A stretch of 64,000 nucleotides of DNA from JAFGPL01 sp963781805 (GTDB lineage: Bacteria; Bacteroidota; Bacteroidia; Bacteroidales; UBA10428), in the NCBI GenBank assembly GCA_963781805.1, contig CAWAHF010000004.1:3472001-3536000 (forward strand), read 5' to 3'. A model generated the notes under the pieces. The model saw only the letters and a program-made list of their open reading frames with translations, was not told where the DNA came from and made no database searches. A program made the position numbers and the translations under genes. Of this stretch, positions 1 through 9,100 are shown in pieces. Within the stretch, counting starts at the first letter, position 1. Every line of letters starts with the position of its first letter.

Positions 1-66
1 ATAGTTAATTAACAATTGAGGATGTAAATGAGTTTAATAATCCTAAAAACTAAGAATAATCTTTAA

Positions 67-1317
67 TCACTTTCTAAGTTGTCCGCTCCCAAATACAATG
101 TATTTAGGCGCAGTTAACTCCTTAAGACCCATTGGTCCACGAACGTGGAGTTTTTGATTACTGATGCCCATTTCGGCGCCAAGCCCAAACTCATTCCCAT
201 CGCTAAATCTGGTGGAAGCATTGATGAAGCATGCAGCTGAATCAACCTCAGTTATAAATTTCATTCCCTGGCTGTAACTGTCTGTAACTATTGCATCTGA
301 ATGATTTGAACTATAGGTATTAATATGATCAATTGCCTCATCAGAAGAATCAACAATCTTCACGGAAAGAATTAAAGCGAGATATTCAGTGCTCCAATCT
401 TCTTCAGTAGCCTCTTTGATATCCGGAAGAATGGCCCTGGTTCGTTTGCAACCTCTGAGTTCAACACCTGCTTTATCAAATTCCTTTTTCATCATTGGAA
501 GAAATCTGTCTGCAACAACTTTATGTACCAAAAGTGTTTCCATCGTATTACAAACACCGGGTCGCTGAACCTTGGCATTGTAACAGATATCTACAGCCAT
601 TTTTAGATCAGCAAATTCATCCACATAGGTATGACAAATTCCCAAATCATGGCGGATTACGGGAATTAATGAATTTTCTTCCACAAACCTTATAAGTTCA
701 AGACCTCCGCGGGGTATAATGATATCAACATACTCCTTCATTTGTACAAGGTGCAGAACCGATTCCCGTTCGGTATTTTCAATTATTTCAACTGCACCCT
801 CCGGAACACCTGCTTTTTTCATTCCTTTTTTGATGAGCGATGTAATACACCTATTGGAATGAATTGCATCCGAGCCACCTCTTAAAATCACACTATTGCC
901 CGACTTAATAGTTAATGATGCCACTTCGATGCAAACATTTGGTCTGGATTCAAAAACAATTCCTATAACTCCAATCGGAACTCTCATCTGACCAACCCGA
1001 AGCCCATTCGGCATTGTATTCATATTGAAAATTTCACCAATAGGATCTTTTAATCCGATGACATCATTCAGAACTTTAATCATCCCGTCAATTCTGGCAT
1101 CATTGAGTTCCAGTCTGTCAAGAAATGCTTTTGAAAGATTTTTCTTCCTGCCGTTTTCCAAATCTTTCTGATTTTCCTGCCTGATCAACTCTCTGTTGAG
1201 TTCAATTTCCTCAGCAATATACTTCAATGCCAAATTTTTGGTGGCTGTATTTAATTTTGCCAGTTCGCGTGAAGCAATCCGGGCATTTTTTCCTTTTTCA
1301 AGAATTATTTCTTTCAT
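67..1317 (-). CDS. proA: Gamma-glutamyl phosphate reductase (ProA)
   Basis: Catalyses NADPH-dependent reduction of gamma-glutamyl phosphate to glutamate semialdehyde, the second step of proline synthesis, in the cytoplasm. At 416 residues it has the usual family length and an aldehyde-dehydrogenase-type fold. Family strings visible are RVPIGVIGIVFESRPNV, SGNSVILRGGSDAIHSN and, around the catalytic cysteine, KVQRPGVCNTMETLLVH. It ends in the typical GPMGLKELTAPKY-type tail. I chose the ATG at 1315-1317, two bases after the proB stop. An in-frame TTG two codons upstream would overlap that stop by 4 bases and is also possible. It is the last gene of the leftward arginine/proline block, and no clear terminator is visible in the 66 bases beyond it. 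Identity is very secure; only the exact start is uncertain. Confidence 0.97.
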   Translation of the reverse strand: MKEIILEKGKNARIASRELAKLNTATKNLALKYIAEEIELNRELIRQENQKDLENGRKKNLSKAFLDRLELNDARIDGMIKVLNDVIGLKDPIGEIFNMNTMPNGLRVGQMRVPIGVIGIVFESRPNVCIEVASLTIKSGNSVILRGGSDAIHSNRCITSLIKKGMKKAGVPEGAVEIIENTERESVLHLVQMKEYVDIIIPRGGLELIRFVEENSLIPVIRHDLGICHTYVDEFADLKMAVDICYNAKVQRPGVCNTMETLLVHKVVADRFLPMMKKEFDKAGVELRGCKRTRAILPDIKEATEEDWSTEYLALILSVKIVDSSDEAIDHINTYSSNHSDAIVTDSYSQGMKFITEVDSAACFINASTRFSDGNEFGLGAEMGISNQKLHVRGPMGLKELTAPKYIVFGSGQLRK

Positions 1318-1319
1318 GT

Positions 1320-2141
1320 TCAATTATGATTAAATACACTGGCATTTTTTGGCAGAAAATGTGTTCCTACCTCTTTACCATTCAAAATATCAAAAATTAT
1401 TTCCGGCGCTGAACCATTTGTAATGACCAAATCGATATTTTCGTCATAACAGAATTTGGCAGCAGCCAGTTTTGTAATCATTCCCCCGGTACTAAATGAT
1501 GAACCGGCTCCGTTTGCCAACTTTTCCAAATCGGGGGTTATTTTAGATACCGTATGGATTATTTCAGCGCTCTTTTCTATTCTCGGATCGGCTGAATATA
1601 GTCCATCAATATCTGACAGCATTATCAGCAAATCGGCATCTATTAGTTTTGAAACAATGGCAGATAGTGTATCATTATCTCCAAATTCAATTTCATAGGT
1701 TGAGATGGTATCATTTTCATTGATAATTGGAATAATCTCCATTTCGAGCAGTCTTTCCATCGTACTTTTCGCATTATGATGTCTTACAGGATTTGCTATC
1801 ACATCCTTTGTAAGAAGAACCTGGGCAACAATCTGGTTATAATCGCTGAAAAACTTTTGATAGATTTTCATTAATTCAGCCTGACCGATAGCAGCCAGCG
1901 CCTGTTTTTTTGAAAGTTCAGAAGGCTTTCCATTCATACCCAGCCGTCCTGCGCCTACGGCAATCGCACCAGATGAAACCAGCGTAACCTGAATGCCTTT
2001 GCGACGAACAGCGCTTAAAACATAAGCTAGTTTTTCAATTCGTAAAAAATTCAGTCTTCCGTTTGGGAAAGAGAGGGAAGATGACCCTATCTTTATCACT
2101 ATGCGTTTTTTCTGTTTCAATTGTTCCCTGTAATCTGTCAT
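1320..2141 (-). CDS. proB: Glutamate 5-kinase (ProB), PUA-less form
   Basis: Phosphorylates glutamate to gamma-glutamyl phosphate, the first committed and usually proline-inhibited step of proline synthesis. The 273 residues form an amino-acid-kinase domain. Visible motifs are VIKIGSSSL near the N-terminus with the phosphate-binding lysine, VSSGAIAVG, NENDTIS, the substrate loop FGDNDTLSA, SDIDGLYSADP and GGMITKLAAA with the late catalytic lysine. The C-terminal PUA domain of the 367-residue Escherichia coli enzyme is absent, which is known for shorter family members. It sits directly upstream of proA, and a related but degenerate copy lies 20 bases upstream of it. All catalytic motifs are intact, so this is the working kinase of the pair. 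Confidence 0.97.
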   Translation of the reverse strand: MTDYREQLKQKKRIVIKIGSSSLSFPNGRLNFLRIEKLAYVLSAVRRKGIQVTLVSSGAIAVGAGRLGMNGKPSELSKKQALAAIGQAELMKIYQKFFSDYNQIVAQVLLTKDVIANPVRHHNAKSTMERLLEMEIIPIINENDTISTYEIEFGDNDTLSAIVSKLIDADLLIMLSDIDGLYSADPRIEKSAEIIHTVSKITPDLEKLANGAGSSFSTGGMITKLAAAKFCYDENIDLVITNGSAPEIIFDILNGKEVGTHFLPKNASVFNHN

Positions 2142-2161
2142 TTCAAATCCCGGTCTTGTGT

Positions 2162-2833
2162 TTAAAAATTTATTACATCAATAGATGCAGGAAAATCTTT
2201 CTCTGTCATAAATTCGTCCGAAAGTGAATTAATCACTTCATCGAGTTTTTCATAAAGTTCATATTCATTGGTAATTATCTTATTATCACTACCCCGGGTC
2301 AAAATCATATATTTTCCGTTTGAATCAAGCTTTATCAATATTATGTCGGCCTGCGCAATTCTGGAAACGTTTAGTGCAAGCGGATAATTGTCATCCAGTT
2401 CAATATCAATAGTCGATACAGGGTCATTTTCATTGATGATGGGTATGATATTCATATCCAGCAACATATTAAACGTATTCCGGGCATTTTCCAATCTGGA
2501 ATCGTTTTCCATAATATCGCTGACCAGGAGCACCTGTGCCACAATCTGGTTATATTCTTCAAAAAAATTCTGATACATTCTGATCAACTCCGCCTGACCA
2601 ATGGCGGCAGTTACCTGCATATCAATCAGGGTATCAGGTTGTTTTTCCAGTTTTAATTTTTCACATCCCAAAGCAATGGCACCAGAAGAGACAACAAGTA
2701 AATGTTTACCGCTGTTTCGCAGATTCGACACTACCATAGCCAACCGATCCATTTTTTTCCTGTTCAGCTTTCCTTCTTTATTCGACAACGTCGAAATTTC
2801 TATACGAACTACTATTCTTGGCTGTCTTTTCAT
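2162..2833 (-). CDS. Degenerate ProB-like amino-acid kinase paralog
   Basis: This 223-residue protein aligns with the neighbouring ProB along its whole N-terminal two thirds: VVSSGAIALG, AAIGQAELIRMYQ, YNQIVAQVLL and IIPIINENDPVST are shared. The catalytic features are damaged. The N-terminal KIG becomes RIE, the FGDND substrate loop becomes LDDNY, and SDIDGLYSADP becomes a KLDSNGKY string. The protein stops before the GGM.TK segment that carries the late catalytic lysine and part of the ATP site. The frame is open and the ATG at 2831-2833 lies 7 bases after the argH stop, so it is probably translated. It could be a regulatory or hetero-oligomeric partner of ProB, or a decaying duplicate. I see the homology and the losses directly; the function is unknown. 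Confidence 0.85.
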   Translation of the reverse strand: MKRQPRIVVRIEISTLSNKEGKLNRKKMDRLAMVVSNLRNSGKHLLVVSSGAIALGCEKLKLEKQPDTLIDMQVTAAIGQAELIRMYQNFFEEYNQIVAQVLLVSDIMENDSRLENARNTFNMLLDMNIIPIINENDPVSTIDIELDDNYPLALNVSRIAQADIILIKLDSNGKYMILTRGSDNKIITNEYELYEKLDEVINSLSDEFMTEKDFPASIDVINF

Positions 2834-2840
2834 TATTTTC

Positions 2841-4172
2841 TTAGTCTAAAAGCTTTTTCAACGCATTTTCCACTGAATTAAACCTGAATTCGGCCAGAAT
2901 ATCATTCATCTTTTCTTCAATCTTATCATTGCACAAATTCCCTATGCTCCCCTCGTGGGTATGATGTAATTCTTTCGAAGCCTTATAGGTTTCGTTTTGA
3001 ATTGATTTACTAATCTTTGCATAGGCTTCTCTGAAAGGTACACCTTTTAATACTTCCCTGTTAACCTCTTCAACGGTAAACAGATATTTGTAGATTTCTT
3101 TATCAAGCACTGAAGGATTGACAATGAGCTTATCAACAACAAATGCTGCAATTGCAAGACAATCTTTCAGCTCTTTGAACGAAGGGAAAAAAGATTCTTT
3201 AATTATTTGAAAATCACGAAAATATCCTGATGGTAAATTGTTTGCAATCAAACCTATTTCGTTTGATTTGGATTGAATTTTATTACATTTGGCACGCAAC
3301 AATTCAAATACATCCGGATTTTTTTTGTGCGGCATAATGCTTGAACCCGTTGTAAACTCATCGGGAAGCGCTACAAAATTGAAATTCTGGCTCAGGTACA
3401 AACACAAATCCATTGACATTTTTGAGAGGGTTGATGCCACCGAACCCATGGCAAATGCAACTGTTCGCTCTACTTTGCCACGACCCATCTGGGCATAAAC
3501 CACATTGTAATTAAGCCGGTCAAATCCTAAAAGTTCGGTTGTCATTTGTCTGTTTAACGGAAAAGAATTTCCGTATCCGGCAGCCGAACCCAGTGGATTT
3601 TGATTGTTGATTTTATAGGCAGCCAATAACAGTTGCATATCGTCTGTAAGACTTTCGGCATATGCACCAAACCACAATCCGAACGAAGAAGGCATAGCAA
3701 CCTGAAGATGCGTATAGCCCGGTAATAATACATTTTTATATTTATTGCTCAATGATATCAACACAGCAAACAGATTTACCGTAAGTTTCACAATCTCCTG
3801 AAGTTCATTGCGAATGAAAAGCTTGATATCGAGCAATACCTGGTCATTTCTTGACCTTCCGCTGTGCACTTTTTTACCGGTATCTCCAAGTTTTTTTGTC
3901 AGTAATAATTCCACCTGAGAATGGATATCTTCTACATTCGCTTCAATAGTGAATTTATTATTTTCAATATCAGAATATATTTCATGAAGTGCATGAACTA
4001 ACTGGTTAAGTTCATCTTTGCTAAGAAGTCCAATACTATGCAGCATTTTGATATGTGCAATAGTTCCAAGTATATCGTACCTTGCAAGATACATATCAAG
4101 TTCAGGATCTTTACCAACAGTAAATTCCTCAATCAGATTATTAATGTTTATTCCTTTTTCCCAGATTTTCAT
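2841..4172 (-). CDS. argH: Argininosuccinate lyase (ArgH)
   Basis: Splits argininosuccinate into arginine and fumarate, the last step of arginine synthesis. The 443-residue protein belongs to the fumarase/aspartase superfamily and shows its signature GSSIMPHKKNPD, which holds the mobile catalytic-serine loop. HSGRSRNDQVLLD and GYTHLQVAMPSSFG are also typical. The ATG at 4170-4172 is preceded about 11 bases upstream by a GGGAGG Shine-Dalgarno-like string, unusually good for this window. It follows argG with a 38-base gap, and the degenerate kinase gene follows it after only 7 bases, so argG-argH-kinase-proB-proA is likely one operon. Identity is secure. Confidence 0.97.
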   Translation of the reverse strand: MKIWEKGININNLIEEFTVGKDPELDMYLARYDILGTIAHIKMLHSIGLLSKDELNQLVHALHEIYSDIENNKFTIEANVEDIHSQVELLLTKKLGDTGKKVHSGRSRNDQVLLDIKLFIRNELQEIVKLTVNLFAVLISLSNKYKNVLLPGYTHLQVAMPSSFGLWFGAYAESLTDDMQLLLAAYKINNQNPLGSAAGYGNSFPLNRQMTTELLGFDRLNYNVVYAQMGRGKVERTVAFAMGSVASTLSKMSMDLCLYLSQNFNFVALPDEFTTGSSIMPHKKNPDVFELLRAKCNKIQSKSNEIGLIANNLPSGYFRDFQIIKESFFPSFKELKDCLAIAAFVVDKLIVNPSVLDKEIYKYLFTVEEVNREVLKGVPFREAYAKISKSIQNETYKASKELHHTHEGSIGNLCNDKIEEKMNDILAEFRFNSVENALKKLLD

Positions 4173-4210
4173 TTCATCAAATCCTCCCGATTTTGATGGA
4201 ATTTGAAATT

Positions 4211-5443
4211 TTATTTTGATTTTCTGCGAATGATTGCATTATGCGCCATCAGTCGGATTGCATTAATTTTAATAAATCCGGCGCTGTCTTTCTGATCAAA
4301 TCCGCCTTCGATGTCCATGCTCGACAACTCTTTATTATATAATGAACTGGGTGATTCACGTCCGTCAATAATTACATTCCCTTTATACAATGTGATATAA
4401 ACGATTCCATCAATAAGTTCCTGGCTTTTATTTATCGCGGCCATAAGAAAATCCATCTCAGGACTAAACCAAAATCCATTATATACGATTTCACTGAACA
4501 CAGGAGAAAGCATATTTCTCAACCTCATCACTTCGCGATCCATTGCGATGCCTTCAATGTCCATGTGGGCTTTATGAAGTATGGTTCCTCCCGGTGTTTC
4601 ATAAACTCCACGTGATTTAATCCCTACAAACCTGTTTTCAACCATATCCAGTAATCCGATCCCATTCTGACCACCAATCAGGTTGAGATAACTGAAAAGC
4701 TCCAGTGGCTTACTAAATTCTATTTTCTCTTCTTTGTTAACCACCTTTATGGGAATGCCATTTTTAAAATGAATCTCAATATGTGTTTCTTTATCCGGGG
4801 CAGCCTGTGGGGCCACCATTTTTGTAAGCATATCCATTTCATGCTTATATTTGGGATCTTCAAGAACCCCGGCTTCGTGACTGATATGCATCAGGTTATC
4901 GTCTTCACTGTATGGCTTTGATAAACTTGCTTTTACAGGGATATTTTTTTCTTTGGCATAATTCAGCATATCTGTTCTTCCCCGAAAGCTGTTTAAAAAT
5001 TCCTGCATTTTCCATGGCGCCAATACTTTAATTTTAGGATTCAGCGCATAGAATCCAAGTTCAAACCTTACCTGATCATTTCCTTTTCCCGTTGCGCCAT
5101 GCGAAACATATTGGGCGTTTTCAGCTGCAGCCACTGCAATATGATGTTTTGCAATCACCGGTCTTGCCAGCGCTGTTCCAAGAAGATATTGGTTTTCATA
5201 TACTGCATTTGCCTTGATTGCAGGGAAAATGTAATCTGTAACAAATTCTTCCTTTAAATCTTTAATATATACTTTTGAGGCGCCAATTTTTTCAGCCTTT
5301 TTCTTTACTTCATTAAAATCATCGTCCTGTCCGACATCTGCAACATATGCAATAACTTCATAACCTTTATCAATCAGCCATTTAAGGATTACCGAGGTGT
5401 CGAGCCCTCCACTATACGCAAGTACCACTTTTTCTTTTTTCAT
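4211..5443 (-). CDS. argG: Argininosuccinate synthase (ArgG)
   Basis: Joins citrulline and aspartate with ATP to make argininosuccinate in arginine synthesis. The 410 residues begin with the PP-loop ATP-binding motif AYSGGLDTSVILKWL, followed by SHGATGKGNDQVRFELG, which contacts ATP and citrulline. Length and order match the family. The start is the ATG at 5441-5443. It lies 95 bases downstream of argR on the same strand, and that gap contains a long-loop hairpin followed by a T-run. ArgG expression may therefore depend on read-through past that hairpin or on a separate promoter I could not identify with confidence. argH follows directly. Identity is secure. Confidence 0.97.
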   Translation of the reverse strand: MKKEKVVLAYSGGLDTSVILKWLIDKGYEVIAYVADVGQDDDFNEVKKKAEKIGASKVYIKDLKEEFVTDYIFPAIKANAVYENQYLLGTALARPVIAKHHIAVAAAENAQYVSHGATGKGNDQVRFELGFYALNPKIKVLAPWKMQEFLNSFRGRTDMLNYAKEKNIPVKASLSKPYSEDDNLMHISHEAGVLEDPKYKHEMDMLTKMVAPQAAPDKETHIEIHFKNGIPIKVVNKEEKIEFSKPLELFSYLNLIGGQNGIGLLDMVENRFVGIKSRGVYETPGGTILHKAHMDIEGIAMDREVMRLRNMLSPVFSEIVYNGFWFSPEMDFLMAAINKSQELIDGIVYITLYKGNVIIDGRESPSSLYNKELSSMDIEGGFDQKDSAGFIKINAIRLMAHNAIIRRKSK

Positions 5444-5466
5444 AACTTCATCTTAAAAATTAAAAA

Positions 5467-5536
5467 AGGTTGACCATTCAAATGTTTGTACCTAAAATCA
5501 TATCTATGAAAAGATTTAAAGATTGCTGGTCAACCT
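5467..5536 (-). terminator. Long-loop terminator or attenuator between argR and argG
   Basis: Immediately after the argR stop, the minus strand reads AGGTTGACCA, then 50 bases, then the perfect complement TGGTCAACCT and a run TTTTTTA. A 10-bp perfect stem followed by T residues has terminator form. The 50-base loop is much longer than normal, so folding may need help from inner pairing or a bound factor. Because argG starts about 25 bases further on, it could control read-through from argR into argG. Confidence 0.6.
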
Positions 5537-5537
5537 G

Positions 5538-6008
5538 TTAGAGTTTATTTTTTAATTCAGGAATAATCAAAATCAGCGAATTGATGGTATCGCTTTCAGA
5601 AACTCCTTCTTTAGGAATTATCAATATGGTATCATCTCCGGCAATGGTTCCGATTATTTCGAAAGGATGTGCCTTATCAATCAACGAAGCAATACTGCTG
5701 GCATATCCGGGAAGTGTTTTAATTACTCCCAGTTTGTTTGCAAATTGGATAGAAACGAACCCCTGAGCTGCATAGTTTTCTGCCACTTCGTTTGATATCT
5801 GGTGATGGTCGGGAAGTTCATAAAAATAACCCTTTTCAGGATCGGCAATTTTATTAACTTTGAGAAATTTTAAATCTCTGGATAAAGTGGCCTGAGTATA
5901 ATGAAGTCCTTCTTTTTCAAGAAGCAATACCAATTCATCCTGACTTGATACCCTGTTTTTTGAAATAATATTTTTTATGGCCAGAAGTCTGTCTGTTTTA
6001 TTTCCCAT
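5538..6008 (-). CDS. argR: Arginine repressor (ArgR)
   Basis: Hexameric DNA-binding regulator that senses arginine and binds ARG boxes. The 156 residues have an N-terminal winged helix (about 1-70, with the family string YTQATLSRDLKFLKV) and a C-terminal oligomerisation and arginine-binding domain ending around GTIAGDDTILIIPKEG, in which the GDDT aspartates are the known arginine ligands. The start is the ATG at 6006-6008. Two ARG-box-like sites lie just upstream, one directly in front of the start codon and the other over the promoter -7 element, which implies autorepression. It stands at the head of the argG-argH-proBA block and divergent from carB. Confidence 0.96.
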   Translation of the reverse strand: MGNKTDRLLAIKNIISKNRVSSQDELVLLLEKEGLHYTQATLSRDLKFLKVNKIADPEKGYFYELPDHHQISNEVAENYAAQGFVSIQFANKLGVIKTLPGYASSIASLIDKAHPFEIIGTIAGDDTILIIPKEGVSESDTINSLILIIPELKNKL

Positions 6009-6009
6009 T

Positions 6010-6044
6010 TGAATATTTATTCATGTATTGTGCAAAAATATACA
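6010..6044. promoter_or_regulatory. Tandem ARG boxes (ArgR operator)
   Basis: The first site, TGAATATTTATTCA at 6010-6023, has perfect inverted half-sites TGAAT and ATTCA around four A/T bases and fits the ArgR box core. A second, weaker site, TGCAAAAATATACA at 6031-6044, has its centre exactly 21 bp away, the spacing of classical paired 18-bp ARG boxes separated by 3 bp. The pair lies between divergent argR and carB and covers the argR promoter -7 element. The first box is strong; the second is degenerate and rests mostly on spacing. Confidence 0.8.
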
Positions 6045-6064
6045 AATTTTGTATTCCTGCCAAA
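6033..6064 (-). promoter_or_regulatory. Promoter of argR (Bacteroidota type)
   Basis: On the minus strand TTTG (6061-6064) is followed after exactly 20 bases by TATTTTTG (6033-6040). This matches the Bacteroidota primary-sigma consensus of TTTG at -33 and TAnnTTTG at -7. The -7 element is inside the second ARG box, so bound ArgR would block it. Confidence 0.7.
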
Positions 6065-6083
6065 AAAAATGTCAAAATATTTG

Positions 6084-6091
6084 TACTTTTG
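6084..6091 (+). promoter_or_regulatory. Probable -7 element for carB
   Basis: TACTTTTG matches the Bacteroidota -7 consensus TAnnTTTG about 40 bases before the carB ATG. No good TTTG lies at the expected 19-21 base distance upstream. It is therefore a weaker call than the divergent argR promoter. Confidence 0.5.
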
Positions 6092-6131
6092 GCGCAAAAT
6101 AAAATTACCGGATTTTTAGCATGCTGTAATA

Positions 6132-9100
6132 ATGGATAAATCAATTAAGAAAATTATTTTACTCGGTTCGGGTGCATTGAAAATAGGAGAAGCAGGAGAG
6201 TTCGATTATTCAGGTTCGCAAGCATTGAAAGCGTTAAAAGAGGAAGGAATTTTTACTGTACTCATTAATCCAAACATAGCCACAGTTCAAACGTCAGAGG
6301 GGATTGCCGATAAAATATATTTTCTTCCGGTGACACCCTATTTTGTGGAACAGGTTATCATTAAAGAAAAACCAGATGGCATCTTATTGTCGTTCGGAGG
6401 ACAGACAGCGCTGAATTGCGGCATTGAACTTTTCAAAAACGGCGCCCTGGAAAGAAATGACATCAGAGTACTCGGCACTCCTGTACAGGCAATTATGGAT
6501 ACCGAGGACAGGGATTTATTTGTTAAGAAGCTGCATGAAATTGATATCAAGACCATTGAGAGTATTGCTGCTACTAGTGTAAGCGATGCAGTAGCTGCCG
6601 CAGAAAAACTTGGATACCCCGTCATCATCAGGGCGGCTTATACCCTTGGGGGTCAGGGAAGTGGTTTTTGTAATAATAAATCTGAACTGATAAAACGAGC
6701 TGAAAATGCATTTTCTTATAGCAACCAGATTCTGGTTGAAAAATCACTTAAGGGATGGAAAGAAGTTGAATATGAAGTAGTACGAGATATATATGACAAC
6801 TGCATTACGGTTTGCAATATGGAGAATTTTGATCCATTGGGAATACATACCGGTGAAAGTATTGTGGTGGCGCCATCACAGACCCTTACAAATTCGGAAT
6901 ACCATACGCTACGTCAACTCGCAATAAAAATTATCAGGCATATAGGTATCGTAGGTGAATGTAACATCCAGTATGCTCTTGATCCAATTTCCGAGGATTA
7001 CAGGGTTATAGAAGTAAATGCCCGATTGTCCAGATCAAGCGCCCTGGCGTCGAAAGCCACCGGCTATCCGCTGGCATTTGTTGCGGCAAAACTGGCTGTC
7101 GGTTATGGTTTGCACGAAATAAAAAACTCCATTACCAAAACAACCTCTGCCTTTTTTGAACCTGCGTTGGATTACATTGTCTGCAAAATCCCCCGCTGGG
7201 ACCTGAATAAGTTTATCGGAGTTTCAAAACAGATCGGCAGCAGCATGAAAAGTGTCGGGGAAGTAATGGCCATTGGAAGAACCTTTGAAGAATCGATACA
7301 GAAAGGGCTTCGGATGATCGGGCAGGGAATGCATGGTTTCATAGGAAACCGCGATTTGGAATTCACAGATATTGAAAAAGAGCTGGCTGAACCCACCGAT
7401 ATGAGAATTTTTGTCATTGCCAGTGCGTTTGAAAAAGACTATTCAATCGAACAAATTTATCAGCTTACTAAAATAGATCCCTGGTTTTTACATAAGCTCA
7501 AAAAAATTTTCAATCTTAAAAATGATCTTGAAAAATTTAACAAGCTGGAGGATGTACCTTTTGAATTATTCAAGAAGTCAAAGGTATTAGGCTTCTCAGA
7601 TTTTCAAATTGCCCGTTTTGTATTAAAAAGCGTTAATGAATACATTGAAGAAGGCCTGATGCGGGTAAGGAGTCATCGAAAAAAAATGGGTATTTTACCC
7701 TATGTAAAACAGATAGATACACTGGCAGCAGAATATCCTGCACAAACCAATTACCTGTATCTTACCTATAGCGCCTCAGCGCACGATATCGATTTTACAG
7801 CCGATGATAAATCGGTGGTAGTCCTCGGTTCAGGAGCCTATCGTATCGGCAGCAGTGTTGAATTTGACTGGTGCGGGGTTAATGCGCTATATACCTTAAA
7901 TAAAGAAGGATACAGGTCAGTAATGATCAATTACAATCCCGAAACGGTTAGTACAGACTATGATGTATGCGATCGGCTCTATTTTGATGAATTATCCTTC
8001 GAGCGTGTTTTGGATATCGTTGAACTTGAGCAACCCAAAGGAGTAATTATCTCTACCGGTGGACAGATTCCCAATAATCTTGCTATGCGGTTATTCAATG
8101 CAAAGGTGAATGTTCTCGGTACCTCCCCGGTATCTATCGATAATGCGGAGAACAGACACAAATTTTCCATGCTATGTGACCAATTGAAAATTGATCAACC
8201 ACGTTGGAAAGAGCTGACCGATATTAAAGAAATTTATGATTTTGTCGACGATGTGGGTTTTCCTGTTCTTATCAGACCATCCTATGTCTTATCGGGCGCT
8301 GCAATGAATGTTGTTTCGAACAAAGATGAAATGGAACACTTTCTGAGCCTGGCAGCTATGGTTTCAAAACAATATCCTGTTGTTGTCTCGGAATTTATCC
8401 AGCAGGCGAAAGAAGTTGAGATAGATGCCGTGGCAAAGGATGGTGAACTTATCGCCTATGCTATCAGCGAACATGTTGAGTTTGCCGGTGTACATTCCGG
8501 AGATGCTACCATGGTTTTTCCCGCACAAAAAATATATTTCGAAACCATGCGCCGGATAAAACGTATTTCACGAATGATAGCAAAAGCCCTGAATATCAAC
8601 GGCCCTTTTAATATTCAGTTTTTAGCAAAAGATAATGATATAAAAGTAATCGAATGTAACCTGAGAGCATCGCGAAGTTTTCCATTTGTCTCAAAAGTCT
8701 TAAAAGTAAATTTTATTGAGATAGCCACTAAAATCATGCTGGGGAAAGAAGTTGAAAAACCCAGAAAGTCTGTATTCGATCTCGATTACATCGGAATAAA
8801 AGCGCCTCAGTTTTCTTTCTCCAGATTGCAAAAAGCGGATCCAATACTTGGAGTTGACATGGCTTCAACCGGTGAAGTAGGTTGTATTGGAGAAAATTTC
8901 TATGAAGCAATTTTGACGAGTATGCTTTCTGTTGGTTATACCATTCCAAAAAAGAACATTCTTCTTTCAACAGGGCCCATGCGTTCAAAGATTGAACTTG
9001 TAAACAGTTGCAGGTTGCTGATTGAAAAAGGTTACAATCTTTTTGGTACCAGAGGTACCGCACAGTTTCTTGAACAAAACGGTATAAATTGTACCATTCT

